From Chitinophagaceae bacterium (GTDB lineage Bacteria; Bacteroidota; Bacteroidia; Chitinophagales; Chitinophagaceae): DNA of 64,000 nucleotides. The stretch spans positions 1 through 64,000 of the forward strand of contig JANWIJ010000106.1 of the NCBI GenBank assembly GCA_025449935.1, in the 5' to 3' direction. A program made the position numbers and the translations under genes. Under the pieces are notes generated by a model. The model saw nothing but the letters and a program-made list of their open reading frames with translations. It was not told the origin of the DNA and made no database searches. This document shows, piece by piece, positions 1-8,310 of the stretch (its first letter is position 1; each line of letters starts with the position of its first letter).

Positions 1-117
1 GCCCGGCACGACGGTCGTTGTAACACTGGTATCCATTTCTGTCTTTTCTTTCTCTGAATTGCTATGACACGAAATAAGTGAAGCTACTATTACACTGAAA
101 ATAAAAATCCTGGCCAT
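1..117 (-). CDS. Lipoprotein, N-terminal fragment (cut by left window edge)
   Basis: Only the first 39 codons are in the window, read leftward from an ATG at 115-117. They begin MARIFIFSVIVASLISC, a classic lipoprotein signal peptide with the lipobox LISC (Cys17). A hydrophilic Ser/Glu/Lys/Thr-rich linker follows. The gene lies 61 bp downstream of the cytochrome c gene on the same strand, so it is probably the fourth gene of the leftward operon that starts at 2838. The folded domain is outside the window, so no function can be assigned. Confidence 0.7.
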   Translation of the reverse strand, partial: MARIFIFSVIVASLISCHSNSEKEKTEMDTSVTTTVVPG

Positions 118-178
118 CGTCTATTTTATTAATGGGTTAAACTTATTGATTGCAGGGTTCATTCCCGGTCCGCGCATC

Positions 179-553
179 CTATTTTTTAAGTAACAAAATA
201 TATTTTACCATTGCTTCCGCATCTTCCTTTGATAAGGCAGGATGAGGGGTCATGAATGCTTCTCCCCATACCCCCTTGCCACCGGCAATTATTTTCCCAG
301 CCAGGTAAGCAGCAACCGTATCTGATGCACCCGCATACCTGTTCGCGACATCCCTGTAACTGGGGCCGGTATGCATCTCATCCACTTTGTGACAGGTAAG
401 GCAATCACTTTTACCGATTAATGCAAGTCCTTTTATATAATCGGGGTGCTTCGTGTTGTCTTTAACCTCTTCCTTTTTTTCGGTGGTGGAGGAATTGCTT
501 CCGCAGCCAGTTAACGCTGCCAGGACAACAAGCGATAGAATAATTTTTCTCAT
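179..553 (-). CDS. Class I cytochrome c lipoprotein
   Basis: A 124-residue monohaem cytochrome c. The signal peptide ends in the lipobox LTGC (Cys17), so the protein is probably anchored in a membrane, facing the periplasm. A Lys/Glu-rich linker leads to the haem motif CLTCH (Cys51, Cys54, His55). Met101 in AFMTPHP is the likely distal haem ligand, as in small c5/c551-type cytochromes. It follows two genes for sugar-modifying enzymes and lies opposite a GMC flavoenzyme operon. I infer that it takes electrons from that flavoenzyme and passes them to the respiratory chain. The fold is certain; the redox partner is inferred. Confidence 0.9.
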   Translation of the reverse strand: MRKIILSLVVLAALTGCGSNSSTTEKKEEVKDNTKHPDYIKGLALIGKSDCLTCHKVDEMHTGPSYRDVANRYAGASDTVAAYLAGKIIAGGKGVWGEAFMTPHPALSKEDAEAMVKYILLLKK

Positions 554-593
554 GTTATTAATTAAATGTTGAAATATACAAAGAATTTAAACG

Positions 594-1649
594 TTAGTCC
601 AGTCCCAGGATTTTCCGGTTGGTCTTTTCATCGCTGCCGCCCGAAGCAAAATCATCAAAGGCTTTATCCGTAACGCGGATAATATGATCCCGGATAAACT
701 CCGCTCCTTCTTTGGCACCGTCTTCCGGGTGTTTCAGGCAACATTCCCATTCCATTACGGCCCAGCCGGTGTAACCGTACTGGGTCAGTTTACTGAAAAT
801 CTTTTTGAAATCAACCTGCCCGTCACCGGGGGAACGGTAACGCCCTGCGCGGTTCAGCCAGTTTTGGTATCCTCCAAACGTTCCCTGTTTACCCGTTGGG
901 TTGAATTCAGCGTCCTTGACGTGAAAAGCCTTTATCCGTTCATGATAAAAGTCTATGTATTGAATATAATCCAGTTGCTGCAAAACAAAGTGAGAAGGAT
1001 CATAGAGCAGGCAGGCGCGGGGGTGGTCCTTCACTTCGCTCAAGAACATTTCATAAGTCACTCCATCAAACAAATCCTCTCCCGGGTGAATTTCATAACA
1101 AATATCCACACCACATTCGTCAAAATAATTCAGCAGCGGTAACCAGCGTTTCCCCAGCTCTTTAAAACCTTCTTCAACCAACCCGGCAGGACGTTGTGGC
1201 CAGGGATGGAAAGTATGCCATAATAAAGAGCCACTAAAGGTTGGGTGTGCATTTAACCCCAGGTGCTGGGAGGCTTTAGCTCCATACTTTACCTGTTGCA
1301 CGGCCCAGGCAGTTCTTTCTTTTGGATTGCCCTTTAATTTGTCAGGAGCAAAAGCATCAAACAAGCTGTCGTACGCCGGGTGAACCGCAACCAACTGTCC
1401 CTGCAGGTGGGTGGATAGTTCAGAAATTTCAATCCCGCAGTCATTTACGATACCTTTTATTTCGTCCGCATATGTTTTACTTTCCGCTGCTTTTTGCAAA
1501 TCAATACAGCGGTTATCCCAACTGGGTATCTGCACCGCCTTATATCCCAGCGCTTCAGCCCAGAGGCAAAGTGATTTCAAATTATTGAACGGGGCATTAT
1601 CACCCATGAACTGGGCAAGGAAGATGCCGGGACCTTTAATAGTTGTCAT
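594..1649 (-). CDS. Sugar phosphate isomerase/epimerase-like TIM-barrel protein
   Basis: A 351-residue protein of the xylose-isomerase-like TIM-barrel superfamily (AP endonuclease family 2). The typical metal-binding strand ends are visible: CYEIHPGED in mid-protein, LLYDPSHFVLQ after it, AFHVKDAEF, and AVMEWEC near the C-terminus. Together they supply the Glu/His/Asp ligands of a divalent metal centre. There is no signal peptide, so it should be cytoplasmic. The start ATG follows the Gfo/Idh stop by 28 bp, so the two are probably co-transcribed. Members of this family isomerise, epimerise or beta-eliminate keto-sugars. The substrate cannot be read from sequence. Confidence 0.85.
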   Translation of the reverse strand: MTTIKGPGIFLAQFMGDNAPFNNLKSLCLWAEALGYKAVQIPSWDNRCIDLQKAAESKTYADEIKGIVNDCGIEISELSTHLQGQLVAVHPAYDSLFDAFAPDKLKGNPKERTAWAVQQVKYGAKASQHLGLNAHPTFSGSLLWHTFHPWPQRPAGLVEEGFKELGKRWLPLLNYFDECGVDICYEIHPGEDLFDGVTYEMFLSEVKDHPRACLLYDPSHFVLQQLDYIQYIDFYHERIKAFHVKDAEFNPTGKQGTFGGYQNWLNRAGRYRSPGDGQVDFKKIFSKLTQYGYTGWAVMEWECCLKHPEDGAKEGAEFIRDHIIRVTDKAFDDFASGGSDEKTNRKILGLD

Positions 1650-1677
1650 ACAAGTTGCAGGTTAAATTGCCGGGATT

Positions 1678-2838
1678 TTATTCGTCCAGGCTGATCCATT
1701 TCATATCGCTCTTACCGCTTTCAATTGCTTTTTCAATAAACAACATTCCTCTTACCCCATCTTCTATGCCGGGAAAATCGAGCCATTCTTCCCCCGGAGT
1801 ATCTCCATTCATTTTTGCTTTCACACAGCCGGCAAAATTCCGGTAATGATTGGCAAAGGCCTCGAGGTATCCTTCCGGGTGTCCCGCCGGTGTACGGCAG
1901 TTGTGTTTGGCGAATGAACCCAGGTACCCGGCTCCTGCTTTCCAGCATTCGGTGGGTTTATCCTGCCATTTTACCAGGAGTGTATTGGCATCATCCTGCT
2001 TCCATTCAATTCCTCCCTTTTCACCATAAACTCTTATTTTGATATTATTCTCTTCGCCGGCGGCTACCTGCGTAGCCATTAATACGCCGCTGGCCCCCTG
2101 TTCAAATTTCAATAAGGCGGCCCCGTCATCATCCAGTTTCCTTCCTTTCACTACGGCATTGATGTCCGCGCAGATCATTTTCACTTTTAACCCGCTTACA
2201 TATTCCGCGAGGTTGAAAGCATGTGTTCCAATATCACCAATAGCACCTGCCACCCCGCTTTTCAATGGATCTGTTCTCCAGCCAGCCTGTTTGTTACCGC
2301 TGTTTTCCAGTGAAGCGCTTAACCAACCCTGTGGGTATTCAACATAAACTTTCCTTATTCTTCCAAAAGTGCCGCTCAGTACCTGTTGCCTCGCTTCTTT
2401 TACCATAGGGTATCCGGTGTAAGTATGCGTAAGACAAAAGAGTTTCCCGCTTTTTTCCCTGATGACCTTTAACTCTTTTGCTTCCGCTGAATTAAACGTC
2501 ACCGGTTTGTCCAGCACCACGTGAAAACCACTTTCGAGTGCCAGTTTTGCGGGTTCAAAATGAAGATGGTTGGGTGTAACGATACTGACAAAATCCATTC
2601 TTTCATTTTCCGCTAATGCAGCTTCACCCCGGATCATTTCCGGGTATGAACTATACACTCTGCCGGGCGGCAGGTATAAAGAGACGCCGGTTTGCTTTGA
2701 TTTTTCCGCATCACTGCTGAATGCCCCGCAAACCAGTTCAATCTCACCATCCATAATTGCAGCTATCCGGTGTATGGCACCAATAAACGATCCCGGTCCT
2801 CCCCCGATCATCCCCATCCTTAATTTTCGTGGTATCAT
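1678..2838 (-). CDS. Gfo/Idh/MocA-family NAD(P)-dependent sugar dehydrogenase
   Basis: A 386-residue oxidoreductase. The Rossmann fold begins near residue 8 with the glycine motif GGGPGSFIG (12-20). The family's E/DKP motif is present as LDKPVT (Asp110-Lys111-Pro112), whose lysine is catalytic in related enzymes. A later DIGTHAFNL segment supplies the conserved His of the active site. There is no signal peptide. It is first in the leftward operon with the TIM-barrel protein and cytochrome c, and its ATG abuts a LacI-type palindrome. It probably interconverts a hydroxyl and a ketone on a sugar or glycoside; the substrate is unknown. Confidence 0.9.
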   Translation of the reverse strand: MIPRKLRMGMIGGGPGSFIGAIHRIAAIMDGEIELVCGAFSSDAEKSKQTGVSLYLPPGRVYSSYPEMIRGEAALAENERMDFVSIVTPNHLHFEPAKLALESGFHVVLDKPVTFNSAEAKELKVIREKSGKLFCLTHTYTGYPMVKEARQQVLSGTFGRIRKVYVEYPQGWLSASLENSGNKQAGWRTDPLKSGVAGAIGDIGTHAFNLAEYVSGLKVKMICADINAVVKGRKLDDDGAALLKFEQGASGVLMATQVAAGEENNIKIRVYGEKGGIEWKQDDANTLLVKWQDKPTECWKAGAGYLGSFAKHNCRTPAGHPEGYLEAFANHYRNFAGCVKAKMNGDTPGEEWLDFPGIEDGVRGMLFIEKAIESGKSDMKWISLDE

Positions 2839-2853
2839 TGCAAACGTTTGTTA
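2838..2853. promoter_or_regulatory. LacI-family-like operator palindrome
   Basis: The sequence TTGCAAACGTTTGTTA contains the perfect 10-base palindrome CAAACGTTTG (2841-2850). This resembles operators of LacI/GalR/PurR regulators, whose core is GCAAACGTTTGC. It overlaps the start codon region of the leftward Gfo/Idh gene and lies about 115 bp upstream of the rightward permease. A repressor bound here could block the leftward operon and possibly affect both. No LacI-type regulator gene is in the window. The palindrome is seen; its regulatory use is inferred. Confidence 0.5.
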
Positions 2854-2965
2854 TTAACCGGTGGAATGAAAAATCTATTATCACCTTATTATCCTGTGTT
2901 TAAAAATAGTACATTTAGTTTTCTAATATCCGATTTTAAAAATTTTTGGTTAACAAGGCTTGCTT

Positions 2966-4183
2966 ATGAAATTAACTACCCGGGTGCAGTTATCCGCGAT
3001 GATGTTTCTCAATTTTTTTGTATGGGGAATCTGGTTCGTCACAATGGGAACCTACCTGATCAAAGGCAATATCGGCGCTACCGGCGGGCAGACAGGCCTT
3101 GCTTACGGAACACAGTCGCTTGGCGCCATCATTGCGCCGTTTATAATCGGGATGATCGCCGATAAATTCTTTGCGGCACAGAAAATCCTGGGAGTGCTCC
3201 ATTTGCTGGGCGCCGCAATCCTTTATTATATTTCTTCCCGTGAAAATTTTGGTTCCTTCTATAGCCTCCTCCTCATTTACATGATCATCTATATGCCTAC
3301 GCTGGCTTTGGTGAATGCTATATCCTTAAAACAGATCAGGGATCCGGAGAAAGAATTTTCCGGGATCCGCATGTGGGGAACTGTCGGGTGGATCGTCGCG
3401 GGGCTCATCATTGGCTGGATGGCCTGGGAGAAAACACCGGATAACCTGAACATCACTTTTAAAGTGGCTGCTATCATCTCAGCCCTTTTTGGTATCTACA
3501 GCTTTTTTTTGCCGGATACCCCTCCGCCAAAAGCCGGACAGAATGTATCGGTCGCCGAAGTGCTGGGACTGGACGCACTTAAAATTTTAAAAGATAAAAA
3601 CTACCTGGTATTTTTCATCGCTTCCATACTTATCTGCATACCGCTCGCCTTTTATTATGGACAGGCCAATGTATTTTTAAATGAAGCCGGTATGACAAAG
3701 GCGGCGGCAAAGATGACGCTGGGGCAAATCGCCGAAACTGTTTTCCTGTTCCTGATGCCGTGGTTTTTCGCCCGCTTCGGAACAAAACAAATGTTGCTGA
3801 TCGGTATGCTGGCCTGGATCACCCGGTATGCCCTGTTTGCCTATGGGGATGCAGGTACCAATATATGGATGCTATACCTGGGAATTATACTCCATGGCAT
3901 TTGTTATGATTTCTTTTTTGTTACCGGGCAGATTTATACAGACTTTAAGGCAGGACCAAAAGACCGTTCATCGGCACAGGGACTGATTACGCTTGCCACC
4001 TATGGCATTGGCATGTATATTGGTTTCTATTTAGCAGGCCAGTATGTGGACAAATACAAAATGGGCGAAACGATGCATGACTGGAAAAGTATCTGGCTCT
4101 TCCCCTGCCTGTTTGCGGCCGGTGTTGCGCTGATGTTTTTTGTATTATTTAAAAATGAAAAGAAAGAACTAACTGCCGTTTGA
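2966..4183 (+). CDS. MFS nucleoside/sugar permease (NupG-like nucleoside:H+ symporter family)
   Basis: A 405-residue inner-membrane transporter with about twelve hydrophobic segments. The opening, with RVQLSAMMFLNFFVWG, and the repeated Trp/Gly-rich helices resemble the nucleoside:H+ symporter branch of the major facilitator superfamily. I take the ATG at 2966; an in-frame TTG two codons earlier is less likely. It is the first gene of the rightward operon, and its stop is one base before the next start. In Bacteroidota such permeases often sit with GMC and TIM-barrel sugar enzymes, so the cargo may be a sugar or glycoside rather than a nucleoside. Confidence 0.85.
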   Translation: MKLTTRVQLSAMMFLNFFVWGIWFVTMGTYLIKGNIGATGGQTGLAYGTQSLGAIIAPFIIGMIADKFFAAQKILGVLHLLGAAILYYISSRENFGSFYSLLLIYMIIYMPTLALVNAISLKQIRDPEKEFSGIRMWGTVGWIVAGLIIGWMAWEKTPDNLNITFKVAAIISALFGIYSFFLPDTPPPKAGQNVSVAEVLGLDALKILKDKNYLVFFIASILICIPLAFYYGQANVFLNEAGMTKAAAKMTLGQIAETVFLFLMPWFFARFGTKQMLLIGMLAWITRYALFAYGDAGTNIWMLYLGIILHGICYDFFFVTGQIYTDFKAGPKDRSSAQGLITLATYGIGMYIGFYLAGQYVDKYKMGETMHDWKSIWLFPCLFAAGVALMFFVLFKNEKKELTAV

Positions 4184-4184
4184 T

Positions 4185-5063
4185 ATGGAAAGAAGAAAGG
4201 CACTAAAAGCATTAATGAGCAGTGCAGCCGGCCTGGCGGTAGCCGGTAAATTAAGTGCCGGTTCGGTTGAGGATACATTTTTAACCCCGCTAAAAGGAAA
4301 TATTAATCATTCGGTATGCCAGTGGACCTATAATTTTCTTTCACTTGAAGAATTGTGCGTCCTCGCAAAAAAACTTGGACTGAAAGCCATTGACCTGATC
4401 GGTCCCAAAGACTGGAACACCCTGAAAAAATACAATCTTGATTCGTCGATGTGCAATGGTGCAGAAATCAGCCTGACAAAAGGATGGAATGATAAACAAT
4501 ATCACCCGACGCTTATCAAAAACTATGCTGAACATATTGAACTGGTCGCAAAAGCCGGGTATAAAAACCTGATTTGTTTCAGCGGCAACCGGAACGGTAT
4601 AGATGACCAGGCAGGGATGAAAACCTGCGCCGACGGGCTGAAGCAAATTATGGGATTGGCAGAACAAAAAGGCGTGGTGATTCAAATGGAATTATTCAAC
4701 AGCAAAGTGGATCATAAAGATTATATGTGTGACAAAAGCGCCTGGGGTGTGGAATTATGTAAGCTGGTGGGTTCGCCAAATTTCCTGCTCCTTTATGACA
4801 TTTATCATATGCAGATCAATGAAGGAGACGTGATACGAACCATTAAAGACAATCACCGCTATTTCGGCCATTACCATACGGCCGGTGTACCGGGCAGGCA
4901 TGAAATTGATGAAAGCCAGGAATTATTTTACCCGGCCATTATGAGAGCCATCCTGGCGACCGGGTTTACCGGTTACGTGGCGCAGGAGTTCATACCATCG
5001 GCAAAAGAAAAAAAAGATAAGACTGAAGCATTAAGAAAAGCGATAAAAATCTGCGATATCTAA
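4185..5063 (+). CDS. Hydroxypyruvate-isomerase-like TIM-barrel protein, probably exported
   Basis: A 292-residue xylose-isomerase-like TIM-barrel protein close to the hydroxypyruvate isomerase group. The N-terminus has a twin arginine (MERRKALKALM) followed by an Ala/Gly-rich hydrophobic stretch to about residue 26, which looks like a Tat or Sec signal. Metal-ligand strands include IQMELFNSKVDH, LLYDIYHMQ, FGHYHTAGV and YVAQEF, giving the Glu-Asp-His-Glu set of the family. It follows the permease by one base and precedes the GMC gene by 18 bp. Periplasmic processing of an oxidised sugar is the best guess. A simple hydroxypyruvate isomerase role is unlikely for an exported protein. Confidence 0.82.
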   Translation: MERRKALKALMSSAAGLAVAGKLSAGSVEDTFLTPLKGNINHSVCQWTYNFLSLEELCVLAKKLGLKAIDLIGPKDWNTLKKYNLDSSMCNGAEISLTKGWNDKQYHPTLIKNYAEHIELVAKAGYKNLICFSGNRNGIDDQAGMKTCADGLKQIMGLAEQKGVVIQMELFNSKVDHKDYMCDKSAWGVELCKLVGSPNFLLLYDIYHMQINEGDVIRTIKDNHRYFGHYHTAGVPGRHEIDESQELFYPAIMRAILATGFTGYVAQEFIPSAKEKKDKTEALRKAIKICDI

Positions 5064-5081
5064 CCTGTTATTTTAAACATT

Positions 5082-6764
5082 ATGGCTGATACTAATATCT
5101 ACGACGCAATTGTGATTGGCTCGGGCATCAGTGGCGGATGGGCTGCTAAGGAACTTTGTGAAAAAGGTTTGAAAGTGCTTTTGCTCGAAAGAGGACGTAA
5201 TATTGAACATATAAAAGACTATGTAAACGCCAACAAAGAAAGCTGGGAGTTTCCGCATCGTGGCGCCCGTACACAGCAGATGATCAAAGACTACCCGGTA
5301 CTTAAGAGAGATTACCCGTTAAATGAAGAAACCTTAGGCATGTGGGTGAATGAAAAAGAATCGCCCTATACTGAAATAAAAAGGTTTGACTGGTACCGTG
5401 GTTATCATGTTGGCGGCCGCTCGCTGCTTTGGGGCAGGCAATCTTACCGGCTGAATAAATGGGACTTCGAAGCAAATGCTAAAGAAGGTATTGCAATAGA
5501 CTGGCCGATCCGGTATGATGATATAGCACCCTGGTATAGCTATGCCGAAAAATTTGCCGGCATCCAGGGCAGTAAAGAGGGACTTGAAGTATTACCGGAC
5601 GGAGATTTTATGCCGGCGATGGATATGAACATTGTAGAGAAAGATGTCGCGGCCCGTATAAAGACGCATTATAAAGGAAAGCGACACATGTTTATCGGGC
5701 GCAGTGCCAACATTACGCAACCCCACCAGGAAAGAACCAATTGCCAGTACCGGAACCGGTGCTGGAGAGGCTGCCCGTTCGGTGCATACTTCAGTACCCA
5801 ATCATCTACATTACCCGCAGCGATGAAAACGGGCAATCTCACCCTGCGGCCTTTTTCAATAGTGACATCAATTTTGTACGATAAGGACAGGAAAAAAGCA
5901 AGCGGTGTTGAGATAATTGATGCGGAGACAAATAAAACGTATGAATACAAATCAAAAATTGTTTTTGTCTGTGCGTCCTCCTTCAACAGTACCTGGGTGC
6001 TGATGAACAGTGCTACCGGTATATGGCCAGGCGGGTTGGGAAGCAGCAGCGGGGAACTGGGACATAACGTGATGGACCACCATTTCCGTTGTGGTGCCAA
6101 TGGCCGTGTAGAAGGTTATGAGGACAAATACATTTATGGCCGCCGGCCAACCGGTATTTATAGTCCGCGGTTCAGGAATATTTATGATGATAAAAGAGAT
6201 TACCTGCGCGGTTTTGGTTACCAGGGGGGTGCCGACCGGGGGCGTGGACTGGACGTAGCTGAAATGACTATTGGTGCTGAACTCAAAGAAGCTTTGTGTG
6301 AGCCCTCCAATACCTGGGGTATTGGTATTACGGCATTCGGTGAAATGCTGCCCGATCACAGTAATAAAATCTCGCTGGATAAAAATGTAAAAGACAAATG
6401 GGGATTACCTGTCCTGGCTATGGATGTGGAAATGAAAGAAAATGAAATAAAAATGCGGAAGGATATGAAAGACGATGCGGGGGAAATGCTGGAAGCGGCC
6501 GGTGTGAAAAATGTGAAGCTGTATGATTCCGGGTACGATGTAGGGATGGGTATCCATGAAATGGGGACAGCCCGGATGGGAAGAGACCCTAAATCATCCG
6601 TACTCAATGGAAATAACCAGGTGTGGGATGCACCCAATGTATTTGTAACGGACGGAGCCTGCATGACCAGTGCCGGTTGTGTCAATCCATCGCTGACCTA
6701 TATGGCCCTGACCGCAAGAGCGGCTGACTTTGCTGTCAATGAATTAAAAAAAGGAAATCTTTAA
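5082..6764 (+). CDS. GMC-family FAD-dependent sugar dehydrogenase, large subunit
   Basis: A 560-residue glucose-methanol-choline oxidoreductase. The FAD-binding Rossmann motif is IGSGISGGWAAKEL near residues 12-25. The C-terminal GMC domain shows IHEMGTARMG followed by NVFVTDGACMTSAGCVNPS. Three cysteines, Cys221, Cys227 and Cys231 (in NCQYRNRCWRGCPFG), sit where bacterial FAD-glucose and gluconate dehydrogenases hold a [3Fe-4S] cluster. There is no signal peptide; such catalytic subunits are exported with a Tat-signalled partner, which is encoded next. Electrons probably pass to a cytochrome c such as the one at 179-553. The family is certain, while the substrate and C3-specificity are inferred. 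Confidence 0.93.
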   Translation: MADTNIYDAIVIGSGISGGWAAKELCEKGLKVLLLERGRNIEHIKDYVNANKESWEFPHRGARTQQMIKDYPVLKRDYPLNEETLGMWVNEKESPYTEIKRFDWYRGYHVGGRSLLWGRQSYRLNKWDFEANAKEGIAIDWPIRYDDIAPWYSYAEKFAGIQGSKEGLEVLPDGDFMPAMDMNIVEKDVAARIKTHYKGKRHMFIGRSANITQPHQERTNCQYRNRCWRGCPFGAYFSTQSSTLPAAMKTGNLTLRPFSIVTSILYDKDRKKASGVEIIDAETNKTYEYKSKIVFVCASSFNSTWVLMNSATGIWPGGLGSSSGELGHNVMDHHFRCGANGRVEGYEDKYIYGRRPTGIYSPRFRNIYDDKRDYLRGFGYQGGADRGRGLDVAEMTIGAELKEALCEPSNTWGIGITAFGEMLPDHSNKISLDKNVKDKWGLPVLAMDVEMKENEIKMRKDMKDDAGEMLEAAGVKNVKLYDSGYDVGMGIHEMGTARMGRDPKSSVLNGNNQVWDAPNVFVTDGACMTSAGCVNPSLTYMALTARAADFAVNELKKGNL

Positions 6765-6780
6765 ACCCTAAACTCTTTAT

Positions 6781-7416
6781 ATGGATCGTCGTGAACTTTT
6801 AAAAATGATTGCGTTGCTTACGGGGGGCGCGGTTATCGGCGGTGAAGTTTTCCTGAGTGGTTGTAAAACCGGTGCAAAGGCGGATGCTGGTTTTTCGGCA
6901 TCCAATATTGCTTTGCTGGATGAAGTGGGTGAAACCATCATACCTGCCACTGCTTCTCCCGGTGCCAAAGCCGCCCAGGTGGGTGAATTCATGAAAGTGA
7001 TGGTGACGGATTGTTATACCGGGAAACAACAGGCTGTCTTCATAAATGGACTTGCCGAACTGGAGAATGCCTGTAAAAAAATGCATGGAAGATCCTTTAT
7101 GGAGTGTACGCCGCAGCAGCGTCATGACTTCCTGCTCAGCCTGGAAAAAGAAGCGAAGGATTTTAATTCGAAAAGAGATGAGGAGGATAAAGCAAAGCGG
7201 GAAATACATGAACAGACCAATGCCAAACTGCTCCGGAAAGACCAGGTAGAATTTGAGCAAAGCCCTTCACATTATTACACCATGATAAAACAACTGACTT
7301 TGTGGGGGTATTTTTCATCTAAGCCGGGTGCTACCCAGGCTTTGCGACATGTACCGGTACCCGGTAAATATGATGGCGCGTACCCGTATCAAAAAGGCGA
7401 TAAAGCATTTTCCTAA
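6781..7416 (+). CDS. Gluconate 2-dehydrogenase subunit 3-like protein (Tat-exported lipoprotein)
   Basis: A 211-residue partner subunit of the GMC flavoenzyme encoded 16 bp upstream. The N-terminus carries twin arginines (DRRELLKMIALL) and ends in the lipobox LSGC, so it is likely to be Tat-exported and lipid-anchored. The mature part contains the family signature LLDEVGETIIPATASPGAKAA, which covers the loop near the flavin site in related small subunits. The small subunit is known to carry the folded catalytic subunit through the Tat system. The C-terminus ends in the family's HVPVPGKYDG-type segment. Confidence 0.9.
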   Translation: MDRRELLKMIALLTGGAVIGGEVFLSGCKTGAKADAGFSASNIALLDEVGETIIPATASPGAKAAQVGEFMKVMVTDCYTGKQQAVFINGLAELENACKKMHGRSFMECTPQQRHDFLLSLEKEAKDFNSKRDEEDKAKREIHEQTNAKLLRKDQVEFEQSPSHYYTMIKQLTLWGYFSSKPGATQALRHVPVPGKYDGAYPYQKGDKAFS

Positions 7417-7428
7417 AATTCAATTGAA

Positions 7429-8310
7429 ATGATGCAACATAACAGGAGAAAATTTATAAAATTGGCTGGGGCCGGCACTGCCGCTCTTTCATTAACTGGC
7501 CTGTCAGGGTATTCCTTATTTGCCTGTGATGATAAAAGCGAAAGAATAAAAACCTATGGCATACAATTATATACCCTAAGGGATGATATGCCCAAAGACC
7601 CGCGGGGAGTGCTGAAACAACTTGCTTCTTTTGGTTACAAGGAAATAGAAAGCTACGAAGGTAACGATGGCATGTTTTGGGGCATGACGGCTGCTGATTT
7701 TAAGAAATACATGGATGAGCTCGGAATGAAAACTGTTGCCAGCCACTGTGATATGAATAAAGATTTTGAAAAAAAAGCTGCTGATGCTGCCGCTACCGGC
7801 ATGAAATACCTGGTTTGTGCCTGGGTTGGGCCGCAGAAAACCATGGATGATTTTAAGAAACTGGCGGATACTTTTAACCAGAAAGGAGAAATATGCCTGA
7901 AGAACGGAATCCGTTTTGCCTATCACAATCATGATTACAGTTTCAGGAAGCTTGAAGGACAACTACCCCAGGACATTATGATGACAGGAACGGATCCTTC
8001 ACTCGTAGATTTTGAAATGGATATTTACTGGGTCGTTACAGCCGGCGAAAACCCGGGAGCCTGGTTAGAAAAATACAAGAACCGTTTCCGCCTTTGCCAT
8101 ATCAAGGACAGAACCAAAAACCCGGTAACAGATAATGGAAAAAATTCAGTTGACCTGGGAACAGGAATTATTGATTTCAGCAAGGTCCTGAAGACAGCAA
8201 AGGAAAATGGCATGCAATATTTTATTGTCGAGCAGGAGCATTATCCAAACTCCACACCCATAAAAAGCGCTGAAGCAGGAGCCGGGTATATGAAAAAATT
8301 GAAGATTTAG
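7429..8310 (+). CDS. Exported sugar phosphate isomerase/epimerase-like TIM-barrel protein
   Basis: A 293-residue TIM-barrel protein of the AP endonuclease 2 family, the third of this fold in the locus. The signal has a twin-arginine start (NRRKFIKLAGAG) and ends near LFAC, so it is Tat-exported and possibly a lipoprotein. The barrel begins with YGIQLYTLRDDM. Metal-ligand strands FAYHNHDYSF, DFEMDIYWV, LCHIKD and YFIVEQEHY are all present. It is last in the rightward operon, 12 bp after the subunit-3 gene, and its 3' end overlaps the convergent cutC by four bases. Periplasmic hydrolase or lyase action on a keto-glycoside is plausible. Confidence 0.85.
   Translation: MMQHNRRKFIKLAGAGTAALSLTGLSGYSLFACDDKSERIKTYGIQLYTLRDDMPKDPRGVLKQLASFGYKEIESYEGNDGMFWGMTAADFKKYMDELGMKTVASHCDMNKDFEKKAADAAATGMKYLVCAWVGPQKTMDDFKKLADTFNQKGEICLKNGIRFAYHNHDYSFRKLEGQLPQDIMMTGTDPSLVDFEMDIYWVVTAGENPGAWLEKYKNRFRLCHIKDRTKNPVTDNGKNSVDLGTGIIDFSKVLKTAKENGMQYFIVEQEHYPNSTPIKSAEAGAGYMKKLKI

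Noticed and set aside
684-1142. Rightward open frame of 152 codons
   Set aside because: It is antisense to the TIM-barrel gene at 594-1649, which is clearly recognisable. The translated sequence has no domain.
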